Origin: Planctopirus ephydatiae
GTDB lineage: Bacteria; Planctomycetota; Planctomycetia; Planctomycetales; Planctomycetaceae
Reading direction: 5' to 3'
Assembly (NCBI RefSeq): GCF_007752345.1
Contig: NZ_CP036299.1
Coordinates: 3,745,501 to 3,809,500 of the forward strand
DNA length: 64,000 nt
Shown here: positions 54,636 through 63,397 of the stretch, in pieces
Numbering within the stretch: position 1 is the stretch's first letter
How the letters are laid out: each line of letters opens with the position of its first letter
Program-made: the position numbers and the translations under genes
The notes under the pieces: model-generated
Databases searched by the model: none
What the model was told of the DNA's origin: nothing
The model's input: the letters and a program-made list of their open reading frames with translations, nothing else

Positions 54636-56126
54636 ATGTCGATTCCCAAAGTTGCTATCGTCGGTCGACCCAATGTCGGCAAAAGCTCGATTCTCAATTG
54701 GCTGGCCCAGAAGAGAATCTCGGTGGTCGACCCCACCGCTGGTGTCACGCGTGATCGCGTCATGTATCTGATGCATGAAGGGGATCGTTATTTTGAACTG
54801 GTGGATACCGGCGGAATTGGAATTGTCGATGTGGACGACCTCAGTAACGAGATCGACTATCAGATTAACGTGGGGATTCAGGAAGCGGACCTGATCCTGT
54901 TTGTCGTCGATGGTTCAGCCGGTTTAACGGCACTCGATCTCGAAGTGTCACGACGACTGCGCCCGATTTCCACACGCAAGCTGGTGGTGGTTAACAAGTG
55001 CGATTCACCGAAGCTCGATCTTGAGTTGGGGCCCTTCTACGCTCTGGCCGATGGCCCGATTGTGGTCACGAGTGTTAAAGGAAACCGAAATCGCAATGAC
55101 CTGATGGCTGCCATCCTGGAAAATCTTCCTGATGCCAATGCCGACGAGCAGCAGGATGGGGCACAGGATACAGCCGAACCCGAATTGAAACTGGCCATTG
55201 TTGGTCGCCGTAATGTGGGGAAAAGCACTTTCGTGAATTCTCTGGCTGAGACGGAGCGAATGATCGTCAGCGAAATTCCCGGTACGACGCGCGACAGTGT
55301 TGATGTGCGATTTGAACTCGATGGGAAATCGTTCGTCGCGATTGATACACCCGGAGTTCGCAAGCGAAAGTCTCTGGCGAACGATATCGAGTGGTATGGC
55401 CTCGCCAGAGCCAAGCGCAGTATCCGGCGTGCGAATGTCGTGCTCATGTTCTTCGATTGCACACAGCCCATCTCACGCGTCGATAAACAATTGGTGCATG
55501 AAATCTACGAGTACCACAAACCCTGTATTTTTGTCGTCAATAAATGGGATCTGCATGGCGACCAGGAAATGGAAGCCTGGAATGAGTACCTGCTGCAGAA
55601 CTTTGCCAGCATGCGGCATGTTCCTCTGGCCTTCATCACCGGAATGACCGGAAAGAACGTCAAAAAGCTGATCAATCTTGCACAATCAATCTTCAAGCAG
55701 GCATTGATGCGTATTGGCACAGGCGAACTCAATCGGCTGGTCAAAAAAGCGGTCAAGAACTGGCCGCCGCCGATGCGGCAGAATCGTAACGTTAAGCTGT
55801 ACTATGCGACTCAAGTGGCTGCTGAGCCCCCCACCATCGTCTTAAAATGTAATGACGCCAACCTGCTGGACGACAGTTGGAAACGCTACCTGCTGGGCGT
55901 CTTCCGAGAAGAGCTCCCCTTCAAGGAAGTTCCTATCAAGCTGTATTTCCGCAGTCGAGAGACAGACTCGGCTGGTCGCCTTAAGCCGCAAAACCAGGAT
56001 GACCGCAACGAAATACAGGAAGTCTTTGATTCCGAAGTCGATGATTTCGAAGATGAAGAAACGCTCTATGATGGCGAGCAGGATTTTGATGCAGGCCCTG
56101 CCAGCGCTCATGATGAACAGGATTAA
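54636..56126 (+). CDS. der: GTPase Der (EngA), ribosome assembly
   Basis: Two G domains in tandem: first GRPNVGKSS, DTGG and NKCD; second GRRNVGKST, DTPG and NKWD. A C-terminal KH-like domain follows (residues about 360-440). It acts in 50S ribosomal subunit assembly. At 496 residues it is longer than the usual 440 to 460 because the last 50 residues are an acidic, disordered tail (DSEVDDFEDEETLYDGEQDFD). Start ATG 54636. The methyltransferase gene begins three bases after the der stop, so the two are probably co-transcribed. Confidence 0.96.
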   Translation: MSIPKVAIVGRPNVGKSSILNWLAQKRISVVDPTAGVTRDRVMYLMHEGDRYFELVDTGGIGIVDVDDLSNEIDYQINVGIQEADLILFVVDGSAGLTALDLEVSRRLRPISTRKLVVVNKCDSPKLDLELGPFYALADGPIVVTSVKGNRNRNDLMAAILENLPDANADEQQDGAQDTAEPELKLAIVGRRNVGKSTFVNSLAETERMIVSEIPGTTRDSVDVRFELDGKSFVAIDTPGVRKRKSLANDIEWYGLARAKRSIRRANVVLMFFDCTQPISRVDKQLVHEIYEYHKPCIFVVNKWDLHGDQEMEAWNEYLLQNFASMRHVPLAFITGMTGKNVKKLINLAQSIFKQALMRIGTGELNRLVKKAVKNWPPPMRQNRNVKLYYATQVAAEPPTIVLKCNDANLLDDSWKRYLLGVFREELPFKEVPIKLYFRSRETDSAGRLKPQNQDDRNEIQEVFDSEVDDFEDEETLYDGEQDFDAGPASAHDEQD

Positions 56127-56129
56127 GCC

Positions 56130-56870
56130 ATGCATCCTGCAGCCCGCAAATCCACCGTTGAAGAGATTCGGAATCGCTTCGATCATGATGTCGAGCGATT
56201 CTCAAATCTTGAGACAGGCCAGACCTCAACTATTGATGCGGCATATTGCCTCGATCTGATTGCACGAGCCGCTCAAGTCACCATACCGGGTGCTCAAGAG
56301 CTGCTGGATATTGGCTGTGGGGCGGGCAACTTTTCGCTGAAGTTGCTCCAGGCAATCCCAACGATGAACGTAACTTTAATCGACCTGAGCGAACCCATGC
56401 TCAACCGGGCACGCTCTCGACTGGAAACCTCCACCGCCAAAAAGATCTCTTCCATCCAGGGCGATATTCGAGAGCTGGAGCTTCCTCAACAGAAATTTGA
56501 TCTCGTGGTCGCTGCGGCTGTTCTGCATCATTTACGAACTGATGACGAGTGGACCCTCGTCTTCCGCAAAATCTATGACGCGATGCAGCCTGGCGGCTGG
56601 TTCTGGATTTTTGATCTGGTCGACAGTTCAACACGCGAAATCGAACTCGTCATGAAGTCGATCTACGGCGATTATCTCACCCAATTGAAAGATGCAGCTT
56701 ATTGCCAGCACGTGTTCGACTACATCGCCAAAGAAGATACTCCCAAACCTATTGTCGATCAGCTTTTCAAGCTGAGTGCTGTCGGTTTTGAATCACTGGA
56801 GATTCTGCATAAGAATGTCTCGTTTGCCGCCTTTGGCGGCCGCAAACCACTCTCTTCAGCCGAAGTCTAA
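56130..56870 (+). CDS. Class I SAM-dependent methyltransferase
   Basis: A Rossmann-fold methyltransferase of 246 residues. Motif I is LLDIGCGAGNFSL near residue 58, an acidic residue for SAM ribose binding lies in VTLIDLSE, and motif IV is FDLVVAAAVLHHL. The C-terminal part resembles ubiE/COQ5-like small-molecule methyltransferases, but the substrate is unknown. It follows der by three bases. Its stop (TAA) overlaps the stop of the opposite SDR gene in a CTAA. Confidence 0.88.
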   Translation: MHPAARKSTVEEIRNRFDHDVERFSNLETGQTSTIDAAYCLDLIARAAQVTIPGAQELLDIGCGAGNFSLKLLQAIPTMNVTLIDLSEPMLNRARSRLETSTAKKISSIQGDIRELELPQQKFDLVVAAAVLHHLRTDDEWTLVFRKIYDAMQPGGWFWIFDLVDSSTREIELVMKSIYGDYLTQLKDAAYCQHVFDYIAKEDTPKPIVDQLFKLSAVGFESLEILHKNVSFAAFGGRKPLSSAEV

Positions 56871-57661
56871 CTCTGATTTTTAGAAGCCAGTTTGGCTAGC
56901 CGCTCCTGTACTCGCGAAAAGTTATGCAGCCAGCGGTCGTAGTCCTGCGTTTTGAACTGGAAGAATTCCAGAACTTCCTTGTGCGGTAATACGAGAAAGC
57001 GATTGAGCTCGATCGCTTCAAAAGCGGCCTCAGCGACCTGCTCAGCGGTCAAGGCACTCATGTGCAGGAACTGATGAATCGGGTCATCCAGATCCAGAAA
57101 GTCAGTCGCGACTCCCGCAGGACAAAGGCAATGAAGCTGCACCCCTTGTCGTCGATAATGAACTGAAAGCCATTCGGCAATGGCAAGGCTGCCATGCTTG
57201 GTGACAGAGTATGCCAATGAACCAATTTCCGTCAAAACTCCAGCGGCTGAAGCGGTCACAATAAATGCACCACTCCCCTTTTGAGCCATGTGAGGAATCG
57301 TCAATCGTGCCAGCTCGACATGCGAGAGCACATTGATCTGCCAGAGCTTGTTCCAGTCTTCCAGAGAAGTTTCAAGCCCACCCTTGGCTGTCGCGCCGGC
57401 ATTGGAAAAAACGATATCGATCGAACCGTATCTCTCGGTGATGTGATTCGTCAGTTTTGCCAAATCGGTGGGTACGCAGACATCACAGCAGATCGCTTCA
57501 GCGACGGACTCACAACGTGCCGCAACAGATTCGGCAAAACTCTGGTCTCGATCTGCCACGATCACTACACGAGGGGATTGCTGTGAGGCTTTGATCGCCA
57601 GAGCCTCACCAATCCCTTTTCCTCCACCCGTGACCAGTACAACCTGGTTAGATATCTGCAT
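56867..57661 (-). CDS. SDR-family oxidoreductase
   Basis: A short-chain dehydrogenase of 264 residues. It opens with VVLVTGGGKGIGEALA (TGxxxGxG), NAGA follows near residue 89, and the active site is YSVTKHGSLA near residue 155 with the upstream Ser in ASAAGVL. The C-terminal third looks longer than in classical members, with an aromatic-rich stretch (FFQFKTQDYDRWLHNF). Substrate unknown. It runs tail to tail with the methyltransferase, sharing four bases. Confidence 0.9.
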   Translation of the reverse strand: MQISNQVVLVTGGGKGIGEALAIKASQQSPRVVIVADRDQSFAESVAARCESVAEAICCDVCVPTDLAKLTNHITERYGSIDIVFSNAGATAKGGLETSLEDWNKLWQINVLSHVELARLTIPHMAQKGSGAFIVTASAAGVLTEIGSLAYSVTKHGSLAIAEWLSVHYRRQGVQLHCLCPAGVATDFLDLDDPIHQFLHMSALTAEQVAEAAFEAIELNRFLVLPHKEVLEFFQFKTQDYDRWLHNFSRVQERLAKLASKNQS

Positions 57662-57787
57662 TCCTGACTCCCGGGGCCCACGCTACAAAAATGCAGATTC
57701 AGGCCTTACTTCACCTTCGAACTCGATCTTGGAAGATAAAAAACAAATCCTGCTTTTCTGTAAAGACAGTTTATCAAAAATGAAAAA

Positions 57788-57807
57788 GCCCGAGATTTCT
57801 CTCGGGC
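57788..57807 (-). terminator. Terminator after the HlyD-type gene
   Basis: A 7-bp stem (GCCCGAG with CTCGGGC) with a 6-base loop. On the minus strand it is followed by TTTTTCATTTTT, so it ends transcription from the adaptor gene. It lies about 120 bases after the stop at 57927. Confidence 0.8.
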
Positions 57808-57926
57808 CATTCGCTGTCTTTTTATACGGAACGCCGACTGATTTTTCTGAAGACGGTCCATCGATCCTTGAGTTCTTGATCGACGCCATGCTCACGACAG
57901 GAACGCCAATTCGAACTTCTCGCGAT

Positions 57927-59084
57927 CTACAGCTTCCGACCAAAGTTCACACGCACTCGTGTCCCCAGGGGAAGGTCGGGCCATTCGCGTCCACTCGCTT
58001 CCACCCGCACATCGATCGGCACATCATGCACAGAGCTCGCCACGACGCTTTCGGCTCTTAAAGGGATATCGACAACCGTTCCCTGTCGTATCTGATTGCC
58101 GGGGAAGATCAGCTCGACCTTGCTGCCCTTCGAAACCTGGGAGATATCCTTTGATGGAATTGACGCCAGCAGATATCTGCGATCCTGATCAACGAGATCC
58201 AGCAATTTCTGGCCCGCAGTCACAATATCACCTGCTTTGAGACTCAAATCACTGACTGTTCCATAATTCTCACTGAGAATGGTGACTCCCTGCTTTTTCG
58301 CAGTGAGGTCAGACAATTCAAATTCAATTCGCTGAACTTTAGCCTTCGCGACTTCCACACCATGAGCTTTTTGGATTAACTGAACCAGATCTTTATCCAG
58401 CTCTTTGAGATCGATTAAACGCTTCTCACAGATCTGCAATTGAACAGAAATTGCTTCGACGGTCGTCGCTGCAGCATCCTGAGCCACCAGCGCCCGGAGA
58501 CGTTCTTCATCAGGAAGCGATTTGTCAAAAATGATCGACCCGGCTTCAGCCTTCAGACTGACTAACGTCGTCACCGGATTCAATCGCTTCAGGTAATCCT
58601 GCCACGCCACATGCTCAACCTGCTTTTGGAACTGAGATTGCAGAAGCTCGGCGGCTCGCAATTGAGCATCGAACTCCGCAGCTTTAAGTTCTCTTCGCCG
58701 CCATTCGAGATCGACAGCCGCTTCGGCCTTTGAACGCTCAACTTCGGCTTTGGCCTCAGTCAGTTGCTGCTCGAGAGTTGCAATTCGCTCAATCACATTC
58801 GGATCAAGCACAGTGATCAATGGTTGACCAACCGCAACCACAGCCCCCGGCATGACGTGTACTTGCGAAATCTGTGCAGAACGTTCGGCACGTACCACCG
58901 AAATCTGCGCTTCAAGCGCCCCCTGGCAATGCTTTGACTCCATCAGATCTAAACCGGCAGTCAGCGTTGCTCCCGCGCCCAGCACGAGAAAAGCCATCAG
59001 AGCCAGCCGGATCGTGGGCACGGGAACCGGTGGCTGAACAGTGATATCCACCGAAGATTGAAGTGTTGTCGTCGCAGCCGTCAT
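57927..59084 (-). CDS. HlyD/RND-type periplasmic adaptor
   Basis: A membrane-fusion protein of about 385 residues. One N-terminal membrane helix (IRLALMAFLVLGAGATLTAGL) is followed by a biotinyl-lipoyl-like segment (ISQVHVMPGAVVAVGQPLI), a long coiled-coil hairpin (residues about 100-250, rich in Glu, Ala and Lys) and a beta-barrel C-terminal half with SENYGTVSDLSLKAGDIV. Start ATG 59084 is chosen because GAGGAGG lies eight bases upstream; the frame is open from 59132. It would join an ABC or RND pump to an outer-membrane channel, but no pump genes are adjacent. Confidence 0.88.
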   Translation of the reverse strand: MTAATTTLQSSVDITVQPPVPVPTIRLALMAFLVLGAGATLTAGLDLMESKHCQGALEAQISVVRAERSAQISQVHVMPGAVVAVGQPLITVLDPNVIERIATLEQQLTEAKAEVERSKAEAAVDLEWRRRELKAAEFDAQLRAAELLQSQFQKQVEHVAWQDYLKRLNPVTTLVSLKAEAGSIIFDKSLPDEERLRALVAQDAAATTVEAISVQLQICEKRLIDLKELDKDLVQLIQKAHGVEVAKAKVQRIEFELSDLTAKKQGVTILSENYGTVSDLSLKAGDIVTAGQKLLDLVDQDRRYLLASIPSKDISQVSKGSKVELIFPGNQIRQGTVVDIPLRAESVVASSVHDVPIDVRVEASGREWPDLPLGTRVRVNFGRKL

Positions 59085-59429
59085 AAAGTCCTCCTCGTTG
59101 CCTGAGAGGGGAATCGGCACGCAGACCAACAAGTGATTGATGAAGTCACAACCGTTACGAAGAGAATTTGAAGAGTGACCGTTAAAGTTTACCTAACCGG
59201 AACGTCACTCGGGTAAAGCCAGCTTCCAGACCTGATCTCTTGCAGCAAAAACTGCCGTTTTCATGATCTCGGGAGATCCGGGGCAACCCTTCATGGCTGC
59301 AACAATCGTTGGTGCTGAGTATTTTGATGTCTCGGATCAGGTTTTCGTTCTTGGACATGAATTTCTTCTACACCTCCGATCAGAACAACATCACCTCGAC
59401 CAGAGCCTCTTTATGGAGTTCTTGAAATA
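59085..59429. other. Divergent intergenic region, no gene seen
   Basis: About 345 bases between the HlyD-type gene (-) and the amidohydrolase gene (+). Promoters for both should be here, but I could not place them. No notable repeat. Confidence 0.4.
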
Positions 59430-60344
59430 ATGGTTGCGAACTCGACTTCTACCGAGACTGATTTCCCGATCATCGATACGCACCAGCATCTATGGGATCT
59501 CGATTTATTCGAACTGCGATGGCTGAAAAAGGATCCTGAGGTTTCAGCCGCAGCACAACCGCTCGGGAAGAGCCATCGACCGCACGATTATCAGGCAGCG
59601 GCTGAAGGCTTAGGGATCGTCAAAAGCATCTACATGGAAGTCGATGTCGTCTTTGAGCAGCAAACGAGGGAAGTCGAGTATGTCACTGCGCTGTGCGAAG
59701 ACCCGCAAAATCTGATGTGTGGCGCTGTCGTCTCTGGTTGCCCAGGCACACCGGGCTTTGAAAAATGGGCTTCCTATTTGAGCAAGAACCGCTGGATCAA
59801 GGGGGTGCGCAGAGTCCTGCATGCGGATGACACACCCCGAGGAACCTGCACTCAACCTGAGTTTATTCGCAGTATGCAGCAACTGGGTGAGTACAACCTG
59901 AGCTTCGACTTTTGTATTCGACCCGGTGAATTGAAGGATGCGGCGTTGGTCGCCAAAGCCTGTCCCGGCACTCGTTTTATCCTCGATCACTGTAGCAACA
60001 TGCCCGTCCACGGAGGGAGCCCAGAGTTGCGAAGCCTCTGGCAGGATGGCCTTAAAGCTCTCGCCGATCAGGAAAACGTCGTCTGCAAGATTTCAGGAAT
60101 CGTCGCGAGTACTCAAGATGAAAACTGGAGACCTGCCGACCTGAAACCAGTCATTGAGACCACAGTAGAAACTTTTGGCATTCATCGGGTCATGTTTGCC
60201 AGTGACTGGCCCGTCTGCACGACCCGATCGTCTCTGAAGCGATGGATATCAGCCCTTAAGGAAATTGTCGCTCATCGTCCCAGCGAACAGCAACGACGCT
60301 TATTTCATGATAACGCCCTGGCGTTTTATGGTTTGGCCGATTGA
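59430..60344 (+). CDS. Amidohydrolase family protein (L-fuconolactonase-like)
   Basis: A metal-dependent hydrolase of 304 residues in the COG3618 group. Motifs are IDTHQHLWDLD at the start (His-x-His), RGTCTQ, a middle LDHC, KISGIV and FASDWPVC near the end, which hold the expected His and Asp metal and catalytic residues. Relatives hydrolyse L-fucono-1,5-lactone or 2-pyrone-4,6-dicarboxylate. The physiological lactone is inferred. It converges with the anti-sigma-like gene, overlapping by 19 bases. Confidence 0.9.
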   Translation: MVANSTSTETDFPIIDTHQHLWDLDLFELRWLKKDPEVSAAAQPLGKSHRPHDYQAAAEGLGIVKSIYMEVDVVFEQQTREVEYVTALCEDPQNLMCGAVVSGCPGTPGFEKWASYLSKNRWIKGVRRVLHADDTPRGTCTQPEFIRSMQQLGEYNLSFDFCIRPGELKDAALVAKACPGTRFILDHCSNMPVHGGSPELRSLWQDGLKALADQENVVCKISGIVASTQDENWRPADLKPVIETTVETFGIHRVMFASDWPVCTTRSSLKRWISALKEIVAHRPSEQQRRLFHDNALAFYGLAD

Positions 60345-62629
60345 TTCTTGAGAATCAGCAGCAAACGGACACGATCAGGATCAGAAACGTCCTGTCGCAA
60401 TGTCGTCTCCATCTCTCTCGACCGCGAATCCTCCGCAGACTGGTCTGCCGTGACGATCGTGCGGTTCTCGGGAGTAAGAGCGCTGATGGTCTCTGAAGAA
60501 CTCCCTAAAACCAACGGAATCGCTAACGGAACAGGCAACGCCGCTGCCGGAGAAGCGTTCGGCCCGGGCAATTGATCCACTGACGGCTCTGCCAGAAAAT
60601 TTATACGTGAAGAGTTTTTTGAACGCTGGGAATGACTCTCTGATAAAGCCCGTTGTGCGTCAGATCCGGGTTCTGGAGTACGAAATTCGATAGCTTGCCG
60701 ATAGGCAAACCCTGAATCCATCTGTGGCGACTTTGGTACCGCAGCAAATCGCCGCATTGTCTGATCGTTGAAAGTTCCATCCAAAGAGGTGCTCAAGCTG
60801 GCTTGTGATTGGTGTTGTTCTTTGACAGCCACCGGGCTTTCAGCCAGATGTTGGGGATCAGTCACCTTCGCCTGGGCTGGCTGAGTCCGCGCCGCCATTC
60901 CTGCACTTTGACGAGGCAAACCGGCGTGACTCTCTGGAGCAATTCCAGACTCTGGCCCAGTCGAGTAATTCAATTGAGGAAGCGGGATCGGTACTGCTTC
61001 AACCATCAGAGGAGGATGAACGCGTTCTTGCTCAAGTTTTTTATCTTCAGTGACGTCGTTCTGAACATGTTTCAGCATGCGTTCTGGAGAATTTGAAGAA
61101 TTCATCGAATTGGTTGTCTGTGGGGATTGATTCTCGGTAGCGGCCAGTGCGAGGCCATTCCCTGGTGACACTTCAGACCGCTGAGAAAACCAGCGCTCCG
61201 TCAGATTCAGAAGACCAGCTTGAAAATGATCTTCATGGGCAGATTGCATCTCACTCAGTGACTTCTGGACGTTCTCGGTTTCAAGGGCCTGCCCAGCACT
61301 TGCAGGAGCTGCCATGGTCGTCACAGCATCGGCATAAATCTGAGGGTTGGATTCACCTGGCGCAAGTGGTGATGCTGGCTTAAAATCCGTGCCAAAATCG
61401 GTGACCGCCGGTGTTCGCACACTCCTGGTCAGTTCCAATGTTGGCTCCAACTCTAAAGGTGAACGGAGTCGAGCCTCGGCCAGTAATCCTTCCTGTTCGA
61501 GCTCAGTCAACACTCGAGCCAGGCTCGATTTGGTCACATCCAGATAAATGGCCACAACCGCACTCGAGTTTTCATTGACTGGCGAAACTTCCTGAGATTC
61601 AACAAGAACTCGGTAGGGACGCGCATTCTGCACCGGCTTGTCGAGCACTTTTGTATCCGCCGCCACGCCTGGAGATGTATTGGCTGCCAAATTCTCGCCG
61701 CCACCTGGCACTGACTGATAGTCGGCATTTGAGGCATGCACCGGCTGATGCATGATCATCTGGTTCTGCCTGATCTCTGCAGCCGAATCGCCAACAACAA
61801 TCGAGTTCTCAGCCAGTCGATCTAAAACTTTCAGTGACATGGCTTCCGGTTGCCTGGCATCAACTTCTAGCACCGCGACCATCCGCGGAGCAGCAGCCAG
61901 ATAGGGCACCAGATCACCGATGGAAACCCGGTTGGCCGGGACACGCGACTGCCGATCATGCGTTACTACCGGGTTGGATTCTCCCGCTTTTCGAGCGGTC
62001 TGCTGATCTATGAAAAACGAGTCAGATGCACCGGTCGAGTTTCTGGCAGCAACCAAAGGCGGTGTTATCGCACCGGGTACAGGTGCCGGGGCATGGGCGA
62101 ATTGATCCTGCTTTCGACTGGTGGCAGGAACATTTTGGTCGACAGGTTTGGCCGACCCAACTTCTACGGAAAATGATTCCAGCCTACCGATCCCACCACG
62201 AGCCAATGACTCTGAATCACCTTCGATCCATTGACCTTCAAGTCGATCCAAAAAGCCGGAAGACGCAGGAGCAACCCGATTATCGGCGATCACTCCTTCG
62301 GCAAGAAATGAAGATCCCGGACCCGTTGGCCGAAATCCAATTGCGAACACTGCCGCAGTCGCCAGCGACGCACACAGGGCAGCCCATGCTTCGCGCGACC
62401 AACCCGACTGCTTCAACGAGGCTGTCGAGAATTGCGGCTTCCACTGAAACTTTTTGCCCTGAAGGATCGCATCGTCCTTGAGGAGTGACTTCTGGTGACG
62501 AAAGACCTCAGCCAGGTCGCGTGCTTCGGCCGAACTGCTCAACAGCTTCTCGATTTCCAACGACTCCATGGAGGAGGATTCACCATCCACCCAGGCGGAG
62601 ATTGCTTCTGTTTCTTCCGGTCTCAACAT
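60326..62629 (-). CDS. Anti-sigma-like membrane protein, 767 residues
   Basis: It lies 28 bases downstream of an ECF sigma gene on the same strand. The N-terminus (residues 1-50: RPEETEAISAWVDGESSS, then LLSSSAEARDLAEVFRHQ) resembles RseA or zinc-less anti-sigma domains, but no H-x3-C-x2-C zinc motif is present. One membrane helix follows at about 81-99 (AWAALCASLATAAVFAIGF). The remaining 670 residues are extracytoplasmic and Ser/Ala/Pro-rich, with only scattered beta-like segments (RVSIGDLVPYLAAAPRMVAVLEVDA, YRVLVESQEVSP). Holding the sigma factor at the membrane is inferred. Confidence 0.75.
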   Translation of the reverse strand: MLRPEETEAISAWVDGESSSMESLEIEKLLSSSAEARDLAEVFRHQKSLLKDDAILQGKKFQWKPQFSTASLKQSGWSREAWAALCASLATAAVFAIGFRPTGPGSSFLAEGVIADNRVAPASSGFLDRLEGQWIEGDSESLARGGIGRLESFSVEVGSAKPVDQNVPATSRKQDQFAHAPAPVPGAITPPLVAARNSTGASDSFFIDQQTARKAGESNPVVTHDRQSRVPANRVSIGDLVPYLAAAPRMVAVLEVDARQPEAMSLKVLDRLAENSIVVGDSAAEIRQNQMIMHQPVHASNADYQSVPGGGENLAANTSPGVAADTKVLDKPVQNARPYRVLVESQEVSPVNENSSAVVAIYLDVTKSSLARVLTELEQEGLLAEARLRSPLELEPTLELTRSVRTPAVTDFGTDFKPASPLAPGESNPQIYADAVTTMAAPASAGQALETENVQKSLSEMQSAHEDHFQAGLLNLTERWFSQRSEVSPGNGLALAATENQSPQTTNSMNSSNSPERMLKHVQNDVTEDKKLEQERVHPPLMVEAVPIPLPQLNYSTGPESGIAPESHAGLPRQSAGMAARTQPAQAKVTDPQHLAESPVAVKEQHQSQASLSTSLDGTFNDQTMRRFAAVPKSPQMDSGFAYRQAIEFRTPEPGSDAQRALSESHSQRSKNSSRINFLAEPSVDQLPGPNASPAAALPVPLAIPLVLGSSSETISALTPENRTIVTADQSAEDSRSREMETTLRQDVSDPDRVRLLLILKNQSAKP

Positions 62630-62657
62630 GCTTCTGTTTCCAACCCAACTGCCAGTT

Positions 62658-63248
62658 TTAACAGGCTCTTTGTTCCTGCCTTAACAGTCGCTCCACTCGA
62701 CCTCGAAATTCTTGTCTTGCCCGATGAATCCGGCTGCGGACTGTCCCTACCGGGCAATCCACGACACGAGCGATTTCTTCATAGCTCATCTCTTCCAGAT
62801 CGGTGAGCACCAGCACTGTTCGAAACGACTCTTCCATGGCGTCCATGGCTGCCTGCACGACCCGCTGTTGATCTCGCACCTGCAGGTTGTGGCTTGGATC
62901 GACATCTGCACGTTGATCTTCCAGATCATCGCCAATCGCGTCCCGCACGGCATCCAGTGAGGCCGAGGCCTTCAATTGCCTTTTTGATGAGCGCAACAGA
63001 TTCAAGGCAATTCGAAAGACCCACGAATAAAACTGCGATTCACCACGGAATTTGGAGATCGCTCGCCAGGCGCGCGTAAACGCTTCCTGACAAATATCTT
63101 CAGCATCCTCCGGAGAGCCCGAAATTCGCGTCATCGACCGGAAAAGACGCTGCTCGTACCGTCTCACAAGGAGGGTAAAACCCTCCGTATGACCGGTTTG
63201 TGCGGCTTGAATCAATTCTTCGTCAGTGAGCGTCTGCACGGAACTCAA
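62658..63248 (-). CDS. ECF RNA polymerase sigma factor
   Basis: A sigma-70 family ECF factor of 196 residues. Region 2 is present (RRYEQRLFRSMTRISGSPEDAEDICQEAFTRAWRAI, residues about 28-75), and region 4 holds the helix-turn-helix (MSYEEIARVVDCPVGTVRSRIHRAR near 150-175). Region 3 is absent, as expected. It resembles RpoE-like and planctomycete ECF groups. The downstream partner is probably the anti-sigma-like protein, so the pair may answer to an envelope signal. ATG 63248. Confidence 0.95.
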   Translation of the reverse strand: MSSVQTLTDEELIQAAQTGHTEGFTLLVRRYEQRLFRSMTRISGSPEDAEDICQEAFTRAWRAISKFRGESQFYSWVFRIALNLLRSSKRQLKASASLDAVRDAIGDDLEDQRADVDPSHNLQVRDQQRVVQAAMDAMEESFRTVLVLTDLEEMSYEEIARVVDCPVGTVRSRIHRARQEFRGRVERLLRQEQRAC

Positions 63249-63397
63249 TCAATCCAGAAAGGAACTGGAGCAGTCGTCATTACCGATCACGACACAGCCG
63301 AGAATTCAGCTTGCCTGGAAAGTGAGTCTTGATATTCCCCGGAGAAGTTCCAGAGAAACCACTCGTGGCCGCACGATTTAGGCAACTTGATGAAAAC

